Shown here: one piece after another, positions 1 to 6,744 of the stretch
Numbering within the stretch: position 1 is the first letter of the stretch
Layout of the letters: every line of letters starts with the position of its first letter
Position numbers and translations under genes: made by a program
Notes under the pieces: generated by a model
Seen by the model: only the letters and a program-made list of their open reading frames with translations
The model's database searches: none
Told to the model about the DNA's origin: nothing
Source of the DNA: an uncultured Lachnospiraceae bacterium
Lineage (GTDB): Bacteria; Bacillota_A; Clostridia; Lachnospirales; Lachnospiraceae
Direction of reading: 5' to 3'
Assembly (NCBI GenBank): GCA_902773195.1
Contig: CACYDL010000026.1
Span: 1-10,862, forward strand
DNA length: 10,862 nt

Positions 1-677
1 ACAAGACGGCCAAGCTGATCATCAAGCTGATCAACTCCGTCGCGGACTCCGTCAACAACGATCCGGCCCTCCGCGGCAGGCTCAAGGTCGTCTTCATCGA
101 GGACTACAAGGTCTCCAACGGCGAGCTGATCTTCTCGGCGGCGGACGTGTCGGAGCAGATCTCGACCGCCTCCAAGGAGGCGTCCGGCACCGGCAACATG
201 AAGTTCATGCTGAACGGCGCGCCGACCCTCGGGACGATGGACGGCGCCAACGTGGAGATCGTCCATGAAGTGGGCGAGGAGAACGCCTTCATCTTCGGCC
301 TGTCCTCCGACGAAGTCATCAATTACGAGCACCACGGCGGCTACGATCCGAACTACATCTTCAACACGGACGGCGATATCCGCCAGGTCATGGTCCAGAT
401 GGTCAACGGGACCTTCGATCCCGACACGGATCTGTTCCGCCCGATCTACGACTCGCTGCTGACGGACCGCTACGGCGCGCCCGACAAGTACTTCATTCTC
501 GCGGATTTCCGCTCCTACGCCGAGGCGCAGAAGAAGGTCGAGGAGGCCTACAGGGACAGCACCGGCTGGGCGAAGAAGGCCATGATGAACACCTTCTGCT
601 CGGGCAAGTTCTCCTCGGACCGCACGATCAAGGAATACGTGGACGAGATCTGGCATCTTGACCCGGTCAAGGCCTGA
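1..677 (+). CDS. glgP: Glycogen/maltodextrin phosphorylase, C-terminal part (5' end outside window)
   Basis: PLP-dependent glucosyltransferase (GT35) that cleaves alpha-1,4-glucan ends with phosphate to release glucose-1-phosphate in the cytoplasm. The open frame enters at base 3 with no start in the window, and 224 residues are visible up to the TGA at 675-677. Family blocks follow in order: a KLINSVADSVNNDP-like stretch, FIEDYKVSNGELIFSAAD, then SEQISTASKEASGTGNMKF, whose lysine codon at 201-203 is the PLP Schiff-base lysine of the family. After these come NGAPTLGTMDGANVEI and the terminal FSSDRTIKEYVDEIW. The C-terminus matches the usual family end, so the 3' side looks complete. A strong terminator follows 38 bases later, so this is the last gene of its unit. 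GlgP and MalP cannot be separated on this fragment. Confidence 0.97.
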   Translation, partial: KTAKLIIKLINSVADSVNNDPALRGRLKVVFIEDYKVSNGELIFSAADVSEQISTASKEASGTGNMKFMLNGAPTLGTMDGANVEIVHEVGEENAFIFGLSSDEVINYEHHGGYDPNYIFNTDGDIRQVMVQMVNGTFDPDTDLFRPIYDSLLTDRYGAPDKYFILADFRSYAEAQKKVEEAYRDSTGWAKKAMMNTFCSGKFSSDRTIKEYVDEIWHLDPVKA

Positions 678-714
678 GAACAGCGGACCGATCCCTTTAA
701 TAACGGACAGCGCC

Positions 715-749
715 AAAAGCCTGCCGCCCTATGGCGGCGGGCTTTTTTT
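715..749 (+). terminator. Intrinsic terminator of glgP
   Basis: A 14-bp stem (715-728 with 733-746, one G-U pair) closes a CTAT loop and runs into a T tract ending at 749. The lower stem is AAAAGC/GCTTTT and the upper stem GC-rich, as in a classic Rho-independent terminator. It lies 38 bases after the glgP stop. Confidence 0.93.
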
Positions 750-771
750 GACCCCGCGGGGCCTTTCCGGC

Positions 772-940
772 GCTTCCCGCAGTCCGGCGGGACGCTTTCC
801 GGCTCTTCCCCGGGGGCCCCGCGGGGAATTTTCGGCCTTTTCCAGGGGGTCGTGGAGGCCTCTCGGTGCTTCCCGCAGTCCGGCGGGACGCTTTCCGGCT
901 CTTCCCCGGGGATCCCGTGGGGCAATTTCGGTCTTTCCGC
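772..940. repeat. Diverged 96-bp direct tandem repeat, about two units
   Basis: A 44-base block starting GCTTCCCGCAGTCCGGCGGG at 772-815 recurs identically at 868-911. The similarity continues for about 25 more bases (CCCCGCGGGG at 817-826 against TCCCGTGGGG at 913-922), giving a period of 96. A partial third trace, CCCCGCGGGGCCTTTCC, lies at about 752-768. Each unit carries a small hairpin, CCCGC-AGTCCG-GCGGG. A separate perfect 8-bp hairpin (958-965 with 971-978) follows the tract. No start with a ribosome binding site was found here on either strand, so the 678-1000 gap is taken as non-coding. Confidence 0.8.
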
Positions 941-1000
941 GGTCCCCTGGGGGCCGGCTTCCCGGCCTTTCCGGGAAGCTCCGGAGGCGAATGTTAAAAC

Positions 1001-1029
1001 TTTACATTTATCAGGGCATATGGTAAGAT
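1001..1029 (+). promoter_or_regulatory. Sigma-A-type promoter for the TPR-AAA+ gene
   Basis: TTTACA (1001-1006) is followed after 17 bases by TAAGAT (1024-1029), with TG at 1021-1022 giving an extended -10. The surrounding DNA is AT-rich within an otherwise GC-rich gap. Transcription would start near 1036, leaving a leader of about 140 bases. A second, weaker candidate is the extended -10 TGCCATAAT at 1051-1059. Confidence 0.7.
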
Positions 1030-1084
1030 TCTTTTAATTATGGATTACTGTGCCATAATGATGATGAAACTGCTCAGATGAAAG

Positions 1085-1140
1085 CTGCGGCGGCGCGGGA
1101 CGGACGCTTTTCCGTAAGGGACCTGCGGTGCGCGCCGCAG
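1085..1140 (+). other. Structured 5' leader with mutually exclusive stems
   Basis: CTGCGG occurs at 1085-1090 and 1123-1128, and both copies can pair with CCGCAG at 1135-1140. The long-range pairing encloses a 5-bp hairpin (ACGGA 1100-1104 with TCCGT 1111-1115). The local pairing has the loop TGCGCG. The layout would allow two alternative folds just ahead of the ribosome binding site. It resembles no known riboswitch family that I recognise. Confidence 0.4.
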
Positions 1141-1163
1141 GGGTATGTGTTGTCGGGAAGAAC

Positions 1164-1170
1164 AGGGGTG
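1164..1170 (+). promoter_or_regulatory. Ribosome binding site that fixes the TTG start at 1178
   Basis: AGGGGTG lies 7 bases before the TTG at 1178. An in-frame TGA at 1172-1174 rules out any start further upstream, and the next in-frame ATG is codon 45, inside the second TPR. Confidence 0.75.
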
Positions 1171-1177
1171 CTGAAAG

Positions 1178-4100
1178 TTGGACAAGGCCGAGTACAAGAT
1201 CAAACTGGAACAGATTAATGCCCTGGCGGAAGCGGGCAATTTCCGTGAAGCGGCGGAAGCGGCTGACGAGATCGACTGGCGTCATGTAAAGAGTGTCCGG
1301 ACGCTTTCCATGATCGGAGAGATCTATGAGGCGAACCGCCAGTACGACGAGAGCATCCGAATCCTGAAATACGCCTACCGGAGATCCATCAACAGCAAGA
1401 CGGTGCTCTACCGCCTTGCCGAGCTTGATATCAAGACGGGCAACTACGACGAGGCGAAGAAGTTCATCAACGAATTCGAGCAGAATTCGCCCAACGACAC
1501 GTCCAGATATATTCTGAAATACAAGCTTCTCCGGGCGGAGAAGGCCCCCTACGACGACCAGATCGAGGTGCTTCGGAACTACAGGGACACCGAGTACACG
1601 GAGAGATGGGCCTATGAGCTGGCCCGCCTCTACAAGAAGAACGGGCAGAAGGAGAAGTGCATCGAGGAATGCGACGACATGATCCTCTGGTTCTCCGAGG
1701 GCCGCTACGTCCAGAAGGCCCTGGAGCTCAAGATGTCCCTGACGGAGCTTACGCCCTCCCAGAAGGCCCTCTATGAGACCAACAAGGAGAAGCTGGAGCT
1801 GGAGAAGGCGGAAGCGGAGAGAGCGGCTGCCGCCCAGAGCGCGCCGGCCGGCGAGGCCTCCGGGGAAGAGGCGCCCGCGGCGTCTCCCGCCGACGAGGTG
1901 AGAGAGCTCAATCCCGTGGAGATCGTGGAAAAAGCGGTCCGCGAGATCGACGACGAGGACGAGGAGTCCAGGCCGAAGGTGAGCGCCGAGGAGGCCATTT
2001 CCAAGATGGACACCGCCGCCGCGGGACTTGCGGCGAGCGAGAGAAGCGAGACCGTGACAGCCGCCCCGGAAGAAGAGAGAGCGGCGGTGCGGGAAGAAAA
2101 GAAGAAGGAACCTGCCGAGAAGAAGCCGAACCGGATCCTGGGAGGCCTGAAGGCCGTCTTCTCGGGAATCCGCCGTGCCGGTGAGAGCGTCGGCGCGGAG
2201 GACAAAGAGATCCCGTCCGTGTCGCCGGAAGCTTCTGAGGCCGCCGGCGGGGAGATCGCGGCGGAGGAGATCCGCACCGGCGTGGAGGGCGAAGCGATCG
2301 GCTTCGCCGCCGACCTGGAGGAATCCGTCGCGCAGCAGGTGAGCGCCGCGGCGGGAGAGGCCGCCGAAGAGGAGCTCGGCTTTGCCGCCGACCTGATCGA
2401 GGAAGGCAGCGTGAGCGCGGCCGCGACGGCGAAAGAGGCGGAAGCAGCCGCTGACGCCGCGGGAGAGGCCGCCGCGGAGACCGCGGAGGCGGCCGGCGAG
2501 GCTCTGTCCCGGGCGGAGGAGGGCGTGAAGACCGCCGCCGAGGACGCATGGAAGTCGGTGGATGAGACGGCCGGCGGCGTCTGGAGCGAGATCCGCAAGG
2601 AGGCCGGCGAGGCCGGGGAAGCGCTGCAGGAGGCCGCGGAGACCGCGAAGGACCTGGCGCAGGCCGCGGTGGAGAGGCCGGAGGAAACGGCCGGCGGCGC
2701 GCAGGCTGCCGGAGAAGCCGGGGAGATCCCGGCGGAGACGGCCGGCGCCGGAAGCGTCCCGGACGGGACCGCCGGAACCGATGGCGCGGAGGCGTCCGCC
2801 GCCCCGGATCTCGGGGAGCTCGACCTCGACAAGCTGTTCGCGGAGACGGGCAGCGCCTTTGCCAGCGAGGTGGCCTCGGGCCGGTACACGATGGCCGACA
2901 CCATCGAGGAGGAGCAGGCGGAGAAGCCGCTGCACCTGAACATCAACACGGGCACCATCCCGCAGGAAATCCCGATCCCGGGCGCCGACGAGATCCAGAA
3001 CAGCATCGCGGCCAGGATCGACCACTATTACATCGACGACGCGGTCACCGCGGCGGACGAGGAGGCGGCTTCCGAGCCGGAAGCGCCGGAGTCCTTCACG
3101 GCCGGAGAGCAGGAGGAGAAGGAGGACCGGAGCAGCCTCTACGCCAGGGAGACCGACGAATCCCTCGGCCTCACCAGGGAGTTCCACATCAAGGACGAGC
3201 TTGACAGAGTGCTCGCCGGGCAGGCCGAGAGCGAGAACCGCGAGGACGCGCCTCTTCCGGACGTCCTTCCGGAGAAGGCCGCGAGGAAAGCGGTCATCGA
3301 GGCCCACGGGGGCGTCTACGACGAGACAGAGGACACGGCCGCCGCGTCTGCCGGACCGGAGGCCGGATACGGAGCGGAGCCGGCCGGCGAGCTTCCCGCG
3401 GAAGAGGAAGACGTGCCGGAGATTCCCGAGGAAGCTCCGCAGGAGGTGCTTATGAATCTCAACAGGATCGATGAAACCCCCGCCGCCGGCGGCGCCGACC
3501 CGATCGAGGCCATCGCCGAGGTTCCGGAGTATTTCACGGAGATCCCCGTGGAAGGAAGACTCCTCACGGATATGGAGAAGAAGGCCCTGTCCTATTTCGC
3601 CCAGATCCCGGGCGTCGATTACCAGATCACCTCGGCCGTCGCGGATATCCACAACAACTGCGGCGACCGGACCTCCCGGAGCGGCAACGTGCTCATCATG
3701 GGAAGAATGGGCTCGGGCAAGACGAGACTGGCCGAGAGCCTGGTCCGGATCGTCGGCATGCATCTGGGCCTCAAGGCGGTCCGCATGGCGAAGATCGTCG
3801 CGGAGGACTTCAATCAGAAGAACCCGGCCGCGGTGGTCAAGAAGCTCGCCGGAGGCTTCCTCATCATCGAGGCGGCCGGCGCCCTCAGCGACGACGCCAT
3901 CGCGAAGCTCAACCAGGCGATGGAATTCCGCACCGACGACCTGATCGTCATCCTCGAGGACGAGCGGGACGATCTTCTCAGGATGCTCGAGACCCATCCT
4001 GGCTTCGCCGCGAAATTCACGAGCACCATCACGGTGCCGGTGTTCACCAACGACGAGCTGGTCTCCTTCGGCAAGATCTACGCCGACGACGAGGGCTACA

Positions 4101-4297
4101 AGCTCGACGAGATGGCGACCCTCGCCCTTTACACGATGATCGGCGACAACCAGAAGGACGCGGAGCCGGTGACCATCGGAATGGTGCGCGAGATGATCGA
4201 CAAGGCCATCGACAGAAGCAGCCGCAAGTTCCGCTTCGGAAAGGCGGAGAAGGAAGGCGGAAAGGTGGTCCTCCGCGAGAAGGACTTCAGCTTCTGA
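1178..4297 (+). CDS. TPR protein with Ala/Glu-rich middle and degenerate CbxX/SpoVK-like AAA+ domain
   Basis: 1039 residues with a TTG start. Residues 6-186 form about five TPR-like helix pairs (for example LAEAGNFREAAEAADEID and LAELDIKTGNYDEAKKFI), so this is a protein-binding scaffold. Residues about 205-560 are low-complexity Ala/Glu/Gly helix with repeated ETAGG, AAGEA and GFAADL words. Residues about 560-790 are an acidic linker. The C-terminal 240 residues resemble the CbxX/CfqX-SpoVK AAA+ family. Walker A is intact (GRMGSGKT, 842-849). The Walker B position reads GGFLIIEAAGAL (892-903), where the family usually has GG-hydrophobic-IDEAYAL, so DE becomes EA. The usual arginine after the HPGF-type turn is K946 (FAAKF). 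ATP binding therefore looks possible and hydrolysis doubtful. No signal peptide or membrane helix is seen, so it is probably cytoplasmic. It is a single-gene unit with its own promoter and terminator, upstream of rsmA. The biological role is unknown. Confidence 0.9.
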   Translation: MDKAEYKIKLEQINALAEAGNFREAAEAADEIDWRHVKSVRTLSMIGEIYEANRQYDESIRILKYAYRRSINSKTVLYRLAELDIKTGNYDEAKKFINEFEQNSPNDTSRYILKYKLLRAEKAPYDDQIEVLRNYRDTEYTERWAYELARLYKKNGQKEKCIEECDDMILWFSEGRYVQKALELKMSLTELTPSQKALYETNKEKLELEKAEAERAAAAQSAPAGEASGEEAPAASPADEVRELNPVEIVEKAVREIDDEDEESRPKVSAEEAISKMDTAAAGLAASERSETVTAAPEEERAAVREEKKKEPAEKKPNRILGGLKAVFSGIRRAGESVGAEDKEIPSVSPEASEAAGGEIAAEEIRTGVEGEAIGFAADLEESVAQQVSAAAGEAAEEELGFAADLIEEGSVSAAATAKEAEAAADAAGEAAAETAEAAGEALSRAEEGVKTAAEDAWKSVDETAGGVWSEIRKEAGEAGEALQEAAETAKDLAQAAVERPEETAGGAQAAGEAGEIPAETAGAGSVPDGTAGTDGAEASAAPDLGELDLDKLFAETGSAFASEVASGRYTMADTIEEEQAEKPLHLNINTGTIPQEIPIPGADEIQNSIAARIDHYYIDDAVTAADEEAASEPEAPESFTAGEQEEKEDRSSLYARETDESLGLTREFHIKDELDRVLAGQAESENREDAPLPDVLPEKAARKAVIEAHGGVYDETEDTAAASAGPEAGYGAEPAGELPAEEEDVPEIPEEAPQEVLMNLNRIDETPAAGGADPIEAIAEVPEYFTEIPVEGRLLTDMEKKALSYFAQIPGVDYQITSAVADIHNNCGDRTSRSGNVLIMGRMGSGKTRLAESLVRIVGMHLGLKAVRMAKIVAEDFNQKNPAAVVKKLAGGFLIIEAAGALSDDAIAKLNQAMEFRTDDLIVILEDERDDLLRMLETHPGFAAKFTSTITVPVFTNDELVSFGKIYADDEGYKLDEMATLALYTMIGDNQKDAEPVTIGMVREMIDKAIDRSSRKFRFGKAEKEGGKVVLREKDFSF

Positions 4298-4337
4298 ATC
4301 CCGCCCGCGCAGGCAGGCGGCTGAACGGACAGCGACG

Positions 4338-4376
4338 GCAGCTCCCTTCCCGGAGACGGGCGGGGAGCTGCTTTTT
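4338..4376 (+). terminator. Intrinsic terminator after the TPR-AAA+ gene
   Basis: A 9-bp perfect stem, GCAGCTCCC (4338-4346) with GGGAGCTGC (4363-4371), has an inner CCCG/CGGG helix and GAGA loop. It is followed by TTTTT at 4372-4376 and lies 41 bases after the stop codon. Confidence 0.88.
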
Positions 4377-4530
4377 CCGCGGACGGAGACGGCGCGGACA
4401 GAACGACGCGCATCTTCCGCGGACGGAGAACGGCGCGGGGATAACGACACGCGTCTTCCGCGGGCGGAGACGGCGCGGGGATAACGACACGCGTCTTCCG
4501 CGGACGGAGACGGCGCGGACAGAACGACAC
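4375..4530. repeat. Four-copy 40-bp tandem repeat between the TPR-AAA+ gene and rsmA
   Basis: Units start with TTCCGCGG(A/G)CGGAGA at 4375, 4415, 4456 and 4496, giving periods of 40, 41 and 40. Unit 2 has one extra A. Units alternate between the endings GGACAGAACGAC (1 and 4) and GGGGATAACGACAC (2 and 3). The last unit runs directly into the rsmA ribosome binding site, GGAGGGAG. No convincing start or coding pattern exists in the tract. Confidence 0.92.
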
Positions 4531-4546
4531 GGAGGGAGACCGGCCT

Positions 4547-5428
4547 ATGGAACCATATCTCGGAAAACCGGCCTACACGGCGGCGGTTCTTCGGAACCAT
4601 CACATTTCCGCGAAAAAGAAATACGGACAGAATTTTCTCGTGGACCCGGAGGTCCTGGAGGACACCGTGAGAGCGGCGGGCATCGGCCCGGAGGACTTCG
4701 TCCTGGAGATCGGCCCCGGCATCGGCACGCTGACCCAGTACCTCGCGTCCGCCGCGGGACGGGTGTACGCCGTCGAGATCGACCGCTCGCTCTTCCCCGT
4801 GCTGGAGGACACCCTTGCCGGGTGGAAAAACGTGACGCTGGCGGAGGGCGATATTCTGAAGACGGACGTGGCGGAGATCGTGCGCCGGGAGAACGGGGGC
4901 AGGCCCATCAAGGCGGCCGCCAACCTTCCCTATTACATCACGACGCCGGTCATCCTGTCGCTGCTGACGGGCGGCGCGCCCATCTCCGGCATGACCTTCA
5001 TGGTCCAGAAGGAGGTCGCCGACCGCATGAAGGCGTCCCCCGGGACGAAGGACTACGGCGCCCTGTCCCTCGCCGTGCAGTACTACGCGGATCCGGTCGT
5101 GGTGAGGGAGGTCCCGCCCTCCGCGTTCATTCCCCAGCCCGGCGTCACCAGCGCCGTGATCCATCTGGAGAAATATGACGCCCCGCCCGTCGCGGTGAAG
5201 GACGAGAAGCTGATGTTCGCCCTGATCAGGGCCTCCTTCAATCAGAGGAGAAAGAAGCTGATCAACGGGCTGTCCTCGGGAAGCGGCCTCGACTTTACGA
5301 AGGAGCAGGCGGCTTCGGCCCTGGCGGCCGCCGGGATCGATCCGGATATCCGCGGCGAGAGGCTCTCTCTCGCGGAATTTGCCGCCGCGGCCGACGCGCT
5401 GACGGACCTCAGAGGCGCGCGGCCGTAA
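4547..5428 (+). CDS. rsmA: 16S rRNA dimethyladenosine transferase RsmA (KsgA)
   Basis: SAM-dependent enzyme that dimethylates two adjacent adenosines (A1518/A1519, E. coli numbering) in the 3'-terminal helix of 16S rRNA during late 30S assembly. At 293 residues it has normal family length, with a slightly extended N-terminus before KKKYGQNFL (23-31). SAM motif I is EIGPGIGTLT (54-63), followed by the acidic VEID loop. The catalytic NLPYY begins at N126. FIPQPGVTSAVIHL and the NQRRKKL block complete the family signature. The ATG is preceded by GGAGGGAG at 4531-4538 with 8 bases of spacing. The gene sits between two terminators, so it should be monocistronic, yet the only upstream DNA is the 40-bp repeat tract. 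Loss of this enzyme is known to give kasugamycin resistance in other bacteria. Confidence 0.98.
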   Translation: MEPYLGKPAYTAAVLRNHHISAKKKYGQNFLVDPEVLEDTVRAAGIGPEDFVLEIGPGIGTLTQYLASAAGRVYAVEIDRSLFPVLEDTLAGWKNVTLAEGDILKTDVAEIVRRENGGRPIKAAANLPYYITTPVILSLLTGGAPISGMTFMVQKEVADRMKASPGTKDYGALSLAVQYYADPVVVREVPPSAFIPQPGVTSAVIHLEKYDAPPVAVKDEKLMFALIRASFNQRRKKLINGLSSGSGLDFTKEQAASALAAAGIDPDIRGERLSLAEFAAAADALTDLRGARP

Positions 5429-5526
5429 AAGAGCTGTAATGAATTCGTCTCCGGCGCGGTTCGCGGCCGGAGAGAAGGACGGCGCCGCCCGCCCCCGGCG
5501 GAAGGCGTCCGACCCCTGTATTTTTT

Positions 5527-5565
5527 GGGTTCCGGCGAAAAAAACGCGCCGGAACCCCATTTTTT
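5527..5565 (+). terminator. Intrinsic terminator of rsmA
   Basis: A perfect 11-bp stem (GGGTTCCGGCG 5527-5537 with CGCCGGAACCC 5547-5557) has a 9-base A-rich loop and is followed by CATTTTTT. A second hairpin without a T tract (TCTCCGGC 5448-5455 with GCCGGAGA 5466-5473) lies between it and the rsmA stop. Confidence 0.9.
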
Positions 5566-5661
5566 CATTCAGAAGAGTCAAATAGGCGGGGAGGCATCCG
5601 GCGAAAATTTGACAGAGTTTACAAAACTGTAACATTTAAGAAATATTTAATAAAAAGCACC

Positions 5662-5689
5662 TTGCAAATTTCCCTCTCTGCGATATAAT
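5662..5689 (+). promoter_or_regulatory. Sigma-A-type promoter for the DUF1002 gene
   Basis: TTGCAA (5662-5667) is followed after 16 bases by a perfect TATAAT (5684-5689), about 45 bases before the start codon. The AT-rich stretch 5601-5660 directly upstream could act as an UP element. It holds another TTGACA at 5609-5614 with only a poor -10 partner (TAACAT, 5630-5635). Confidence 0.8.
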
Positions 5690-5733
5690 TTCCATTGATT
5701 TGCGATTATGAACGGAAGGAGGGAAGTTCTCTC

Positions 5734-6630
5734 ATGAAATACGCTAAGATTACGCTTTTCGTCGCGGCGTGCACGGCTCTTACGACGGTGCTTTCCCCCG
5801 TGGCTGCTCTCGCGGAGTTCGATACGCCGTACGTCTCTCTCGGCGCCGATCTTTCGGGCAGCGAGACCGACGAGATCCTCGCTCTGTTCGGCGTGGACCG
5901 GGACATGATCAATGAAGACACCTCCGTCCTTGTGACGAATGAGGACGAGTGCAGATACCTCACCGGCGCCATGGACGGCGGAGCGGTGGGAACCGGCGCC
6001 TTCTCCTCCTGCAAGGTGGTGAGACGCGAGAAGGGATACGGCATCCGCGTGACGACGCACAACGTCACGGACGTAAACGAGGCCATGTACGCCAACGCCC
6101 TCGCGACGGCGGGCGTGGTGGACGCGGACATCGTGGTGGCTTCCCCGGTGCCGGTCAGCGGCACGACGGCGCTGGTGGGCGCGATGGCGGCCTACTCCAA
6201 GATGAACGGTCTGGCGCTGGATCCGGAGGTGATCGCGGAGGCGGCGGGCGAGCTGGATCTCGCCAGGCTGATCGGCGAGCTCACCGGTGATCCGGACAAG
6301 GCGGCGCAGCTGATCGCCGCGGTCAAGGAGGTAGTCCTGAACAACGATCTCCGCACCGAGGAGGACATCCGCGACGCCATCGACGAGATCGCCGGACAGC
6401 TGGAGCTGGAGATCACCGAGGAGCAGAAGGACCGCCTGATCGGCGTGATGAAGGGCATCAAGGCGCTCAACCTGGACCCGAAGGTGCTCGGGGAGCAGCT
6501 CTCCGACCTCTATGAGAAGGCGAAGGAGAACGGCCTGGACCTGTCGGAGTTCGGCATTTCCGACGACGAGGCGGGATCCCTCATCGGAAAAGCGGCAGAA
6601 GCACTGGAAAATCTCTTCTCGAATCTGTAA
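5734..6630 (+). CDS. Secreted DUF1002 (YpuA-like) protein
   Basis: 298 residues. The ATG at 5734 is chosen over an in-frame TTG at 5695 because AAGGAGGG (5716-5723) lies 10 bases before it and a signal peptide starts there. Residues 1-27 (MKYAKITLFVAACTALTTVL...ALA) form a signal peptide with a likely signal peptidase I cut after AxA at A27. The mature protein starts EFDTPYVSLGADLS and carries the DUF1002 hallmark MYANALATAGVVDADIVVAS followed by PVPVSGTTALVG (from M118), also found in Bacillus subtilis YpuA. The C-terminal third is acidic and helical (ITEEQKDRLIGVMKGIKAL, LSDLYEKAKENGLDLSEFGI). No membrane anchor, lipobox or sortase signal is visible, so it is probably exported and free or loosely wall-associated. 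The molecular function of DUF1002 is not established. It has its own promoter, and no clear terminator follows it. Confidence 0.92.
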   Translation: MKYAKITLFVAACTALTTVLSPVAALAEFDTPYVSLGADLSGSETDEILALFGVDRDMINEDTSVLVTNEDECRYLTGAMDGGAVGTGAFSSCKVVRREKGYGIRVTTHNVTDVNEAMYANALATAGVVDADIVVASPVPVSGTTALVGAMAAYSKMNGLALDPEVIAEAAGELDLARLIGELTGDPDKAAQLIAAVKEVVLNNDLRTEEDIRDAIDEIAGQLELEITEEQKDRLIGVMKGIKALNLDPKVLGEQLSDLYEKAKENGLDLSEFGISDDEAGSLIGKAAEALENLFSNL

Positions 6631-6713
6631 ATCTATGTACAATCTGCACAAGGATCGCAAAACACAACTGGGATATTTATACGAAAATGATGTAAAAAGC
6701 CGCATTGCCGGTG

Positions 6714-6739
6714 CATTTTCTGGGAAAATGTGCTAAACT
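6714..6739 (+). promoter_or_regulatory. Extended -10 promoter with an inverted repeat in its spacer
   Basis: TGCTAAACT (6731-6739) fits an extended -10 (TGn-TAAACT). No good -35 stands at normal spacing, and TTGCCG at 6705-6710 is 23 bases away. Immediately upstream is a perfect 7-3-7 inverted repeat, CATTTTC-TGG-GAAAATG (6714-6730), a plausible operator for a dimeric regulator. Transcription would begin near 6746 and run into the folded region. Confidence 0.5.
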
Positions 6740-6744
6740 ATCTT

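Noticed and set aside
658..1026. Open frames on both strands across the 96-bp repeat (plus 658-1026, minus 548-925)
   Set aside because: They start inside glgP, have no ribosome binding site, and are low-complexity translations of the repeat. The 96-base period is a multiple of 3, which keeps the frames open by chance.
4129..4530. Minus-strand open frame through the 40-bp repeat tract
   Set aside because: Its peptide is just the translated repeat, then it runs antisense into the AAA+ domain. There is no start signal, and one 41-base unit shifts frame relative to the others.
5448..5473. Hairpin TCTCCGGC/GCCGGAGA as the rsmA terminator
   Set aside because: No T tract follows. The perfect 11-bp stem with T run at 5527-5565 is the better terminator.
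1034..5635. A 1,533-codon open frame on the minus strand spanning the TPR-AAA+ gene and rsmA
   Set aside because: It lies antisense to two well-supported genes, crosses intergenic repeats and terminators, is rich in Arg/Leu/Gly as expected from reading GC-biased codons backwards, and shows no family motif or ribosome binding site.
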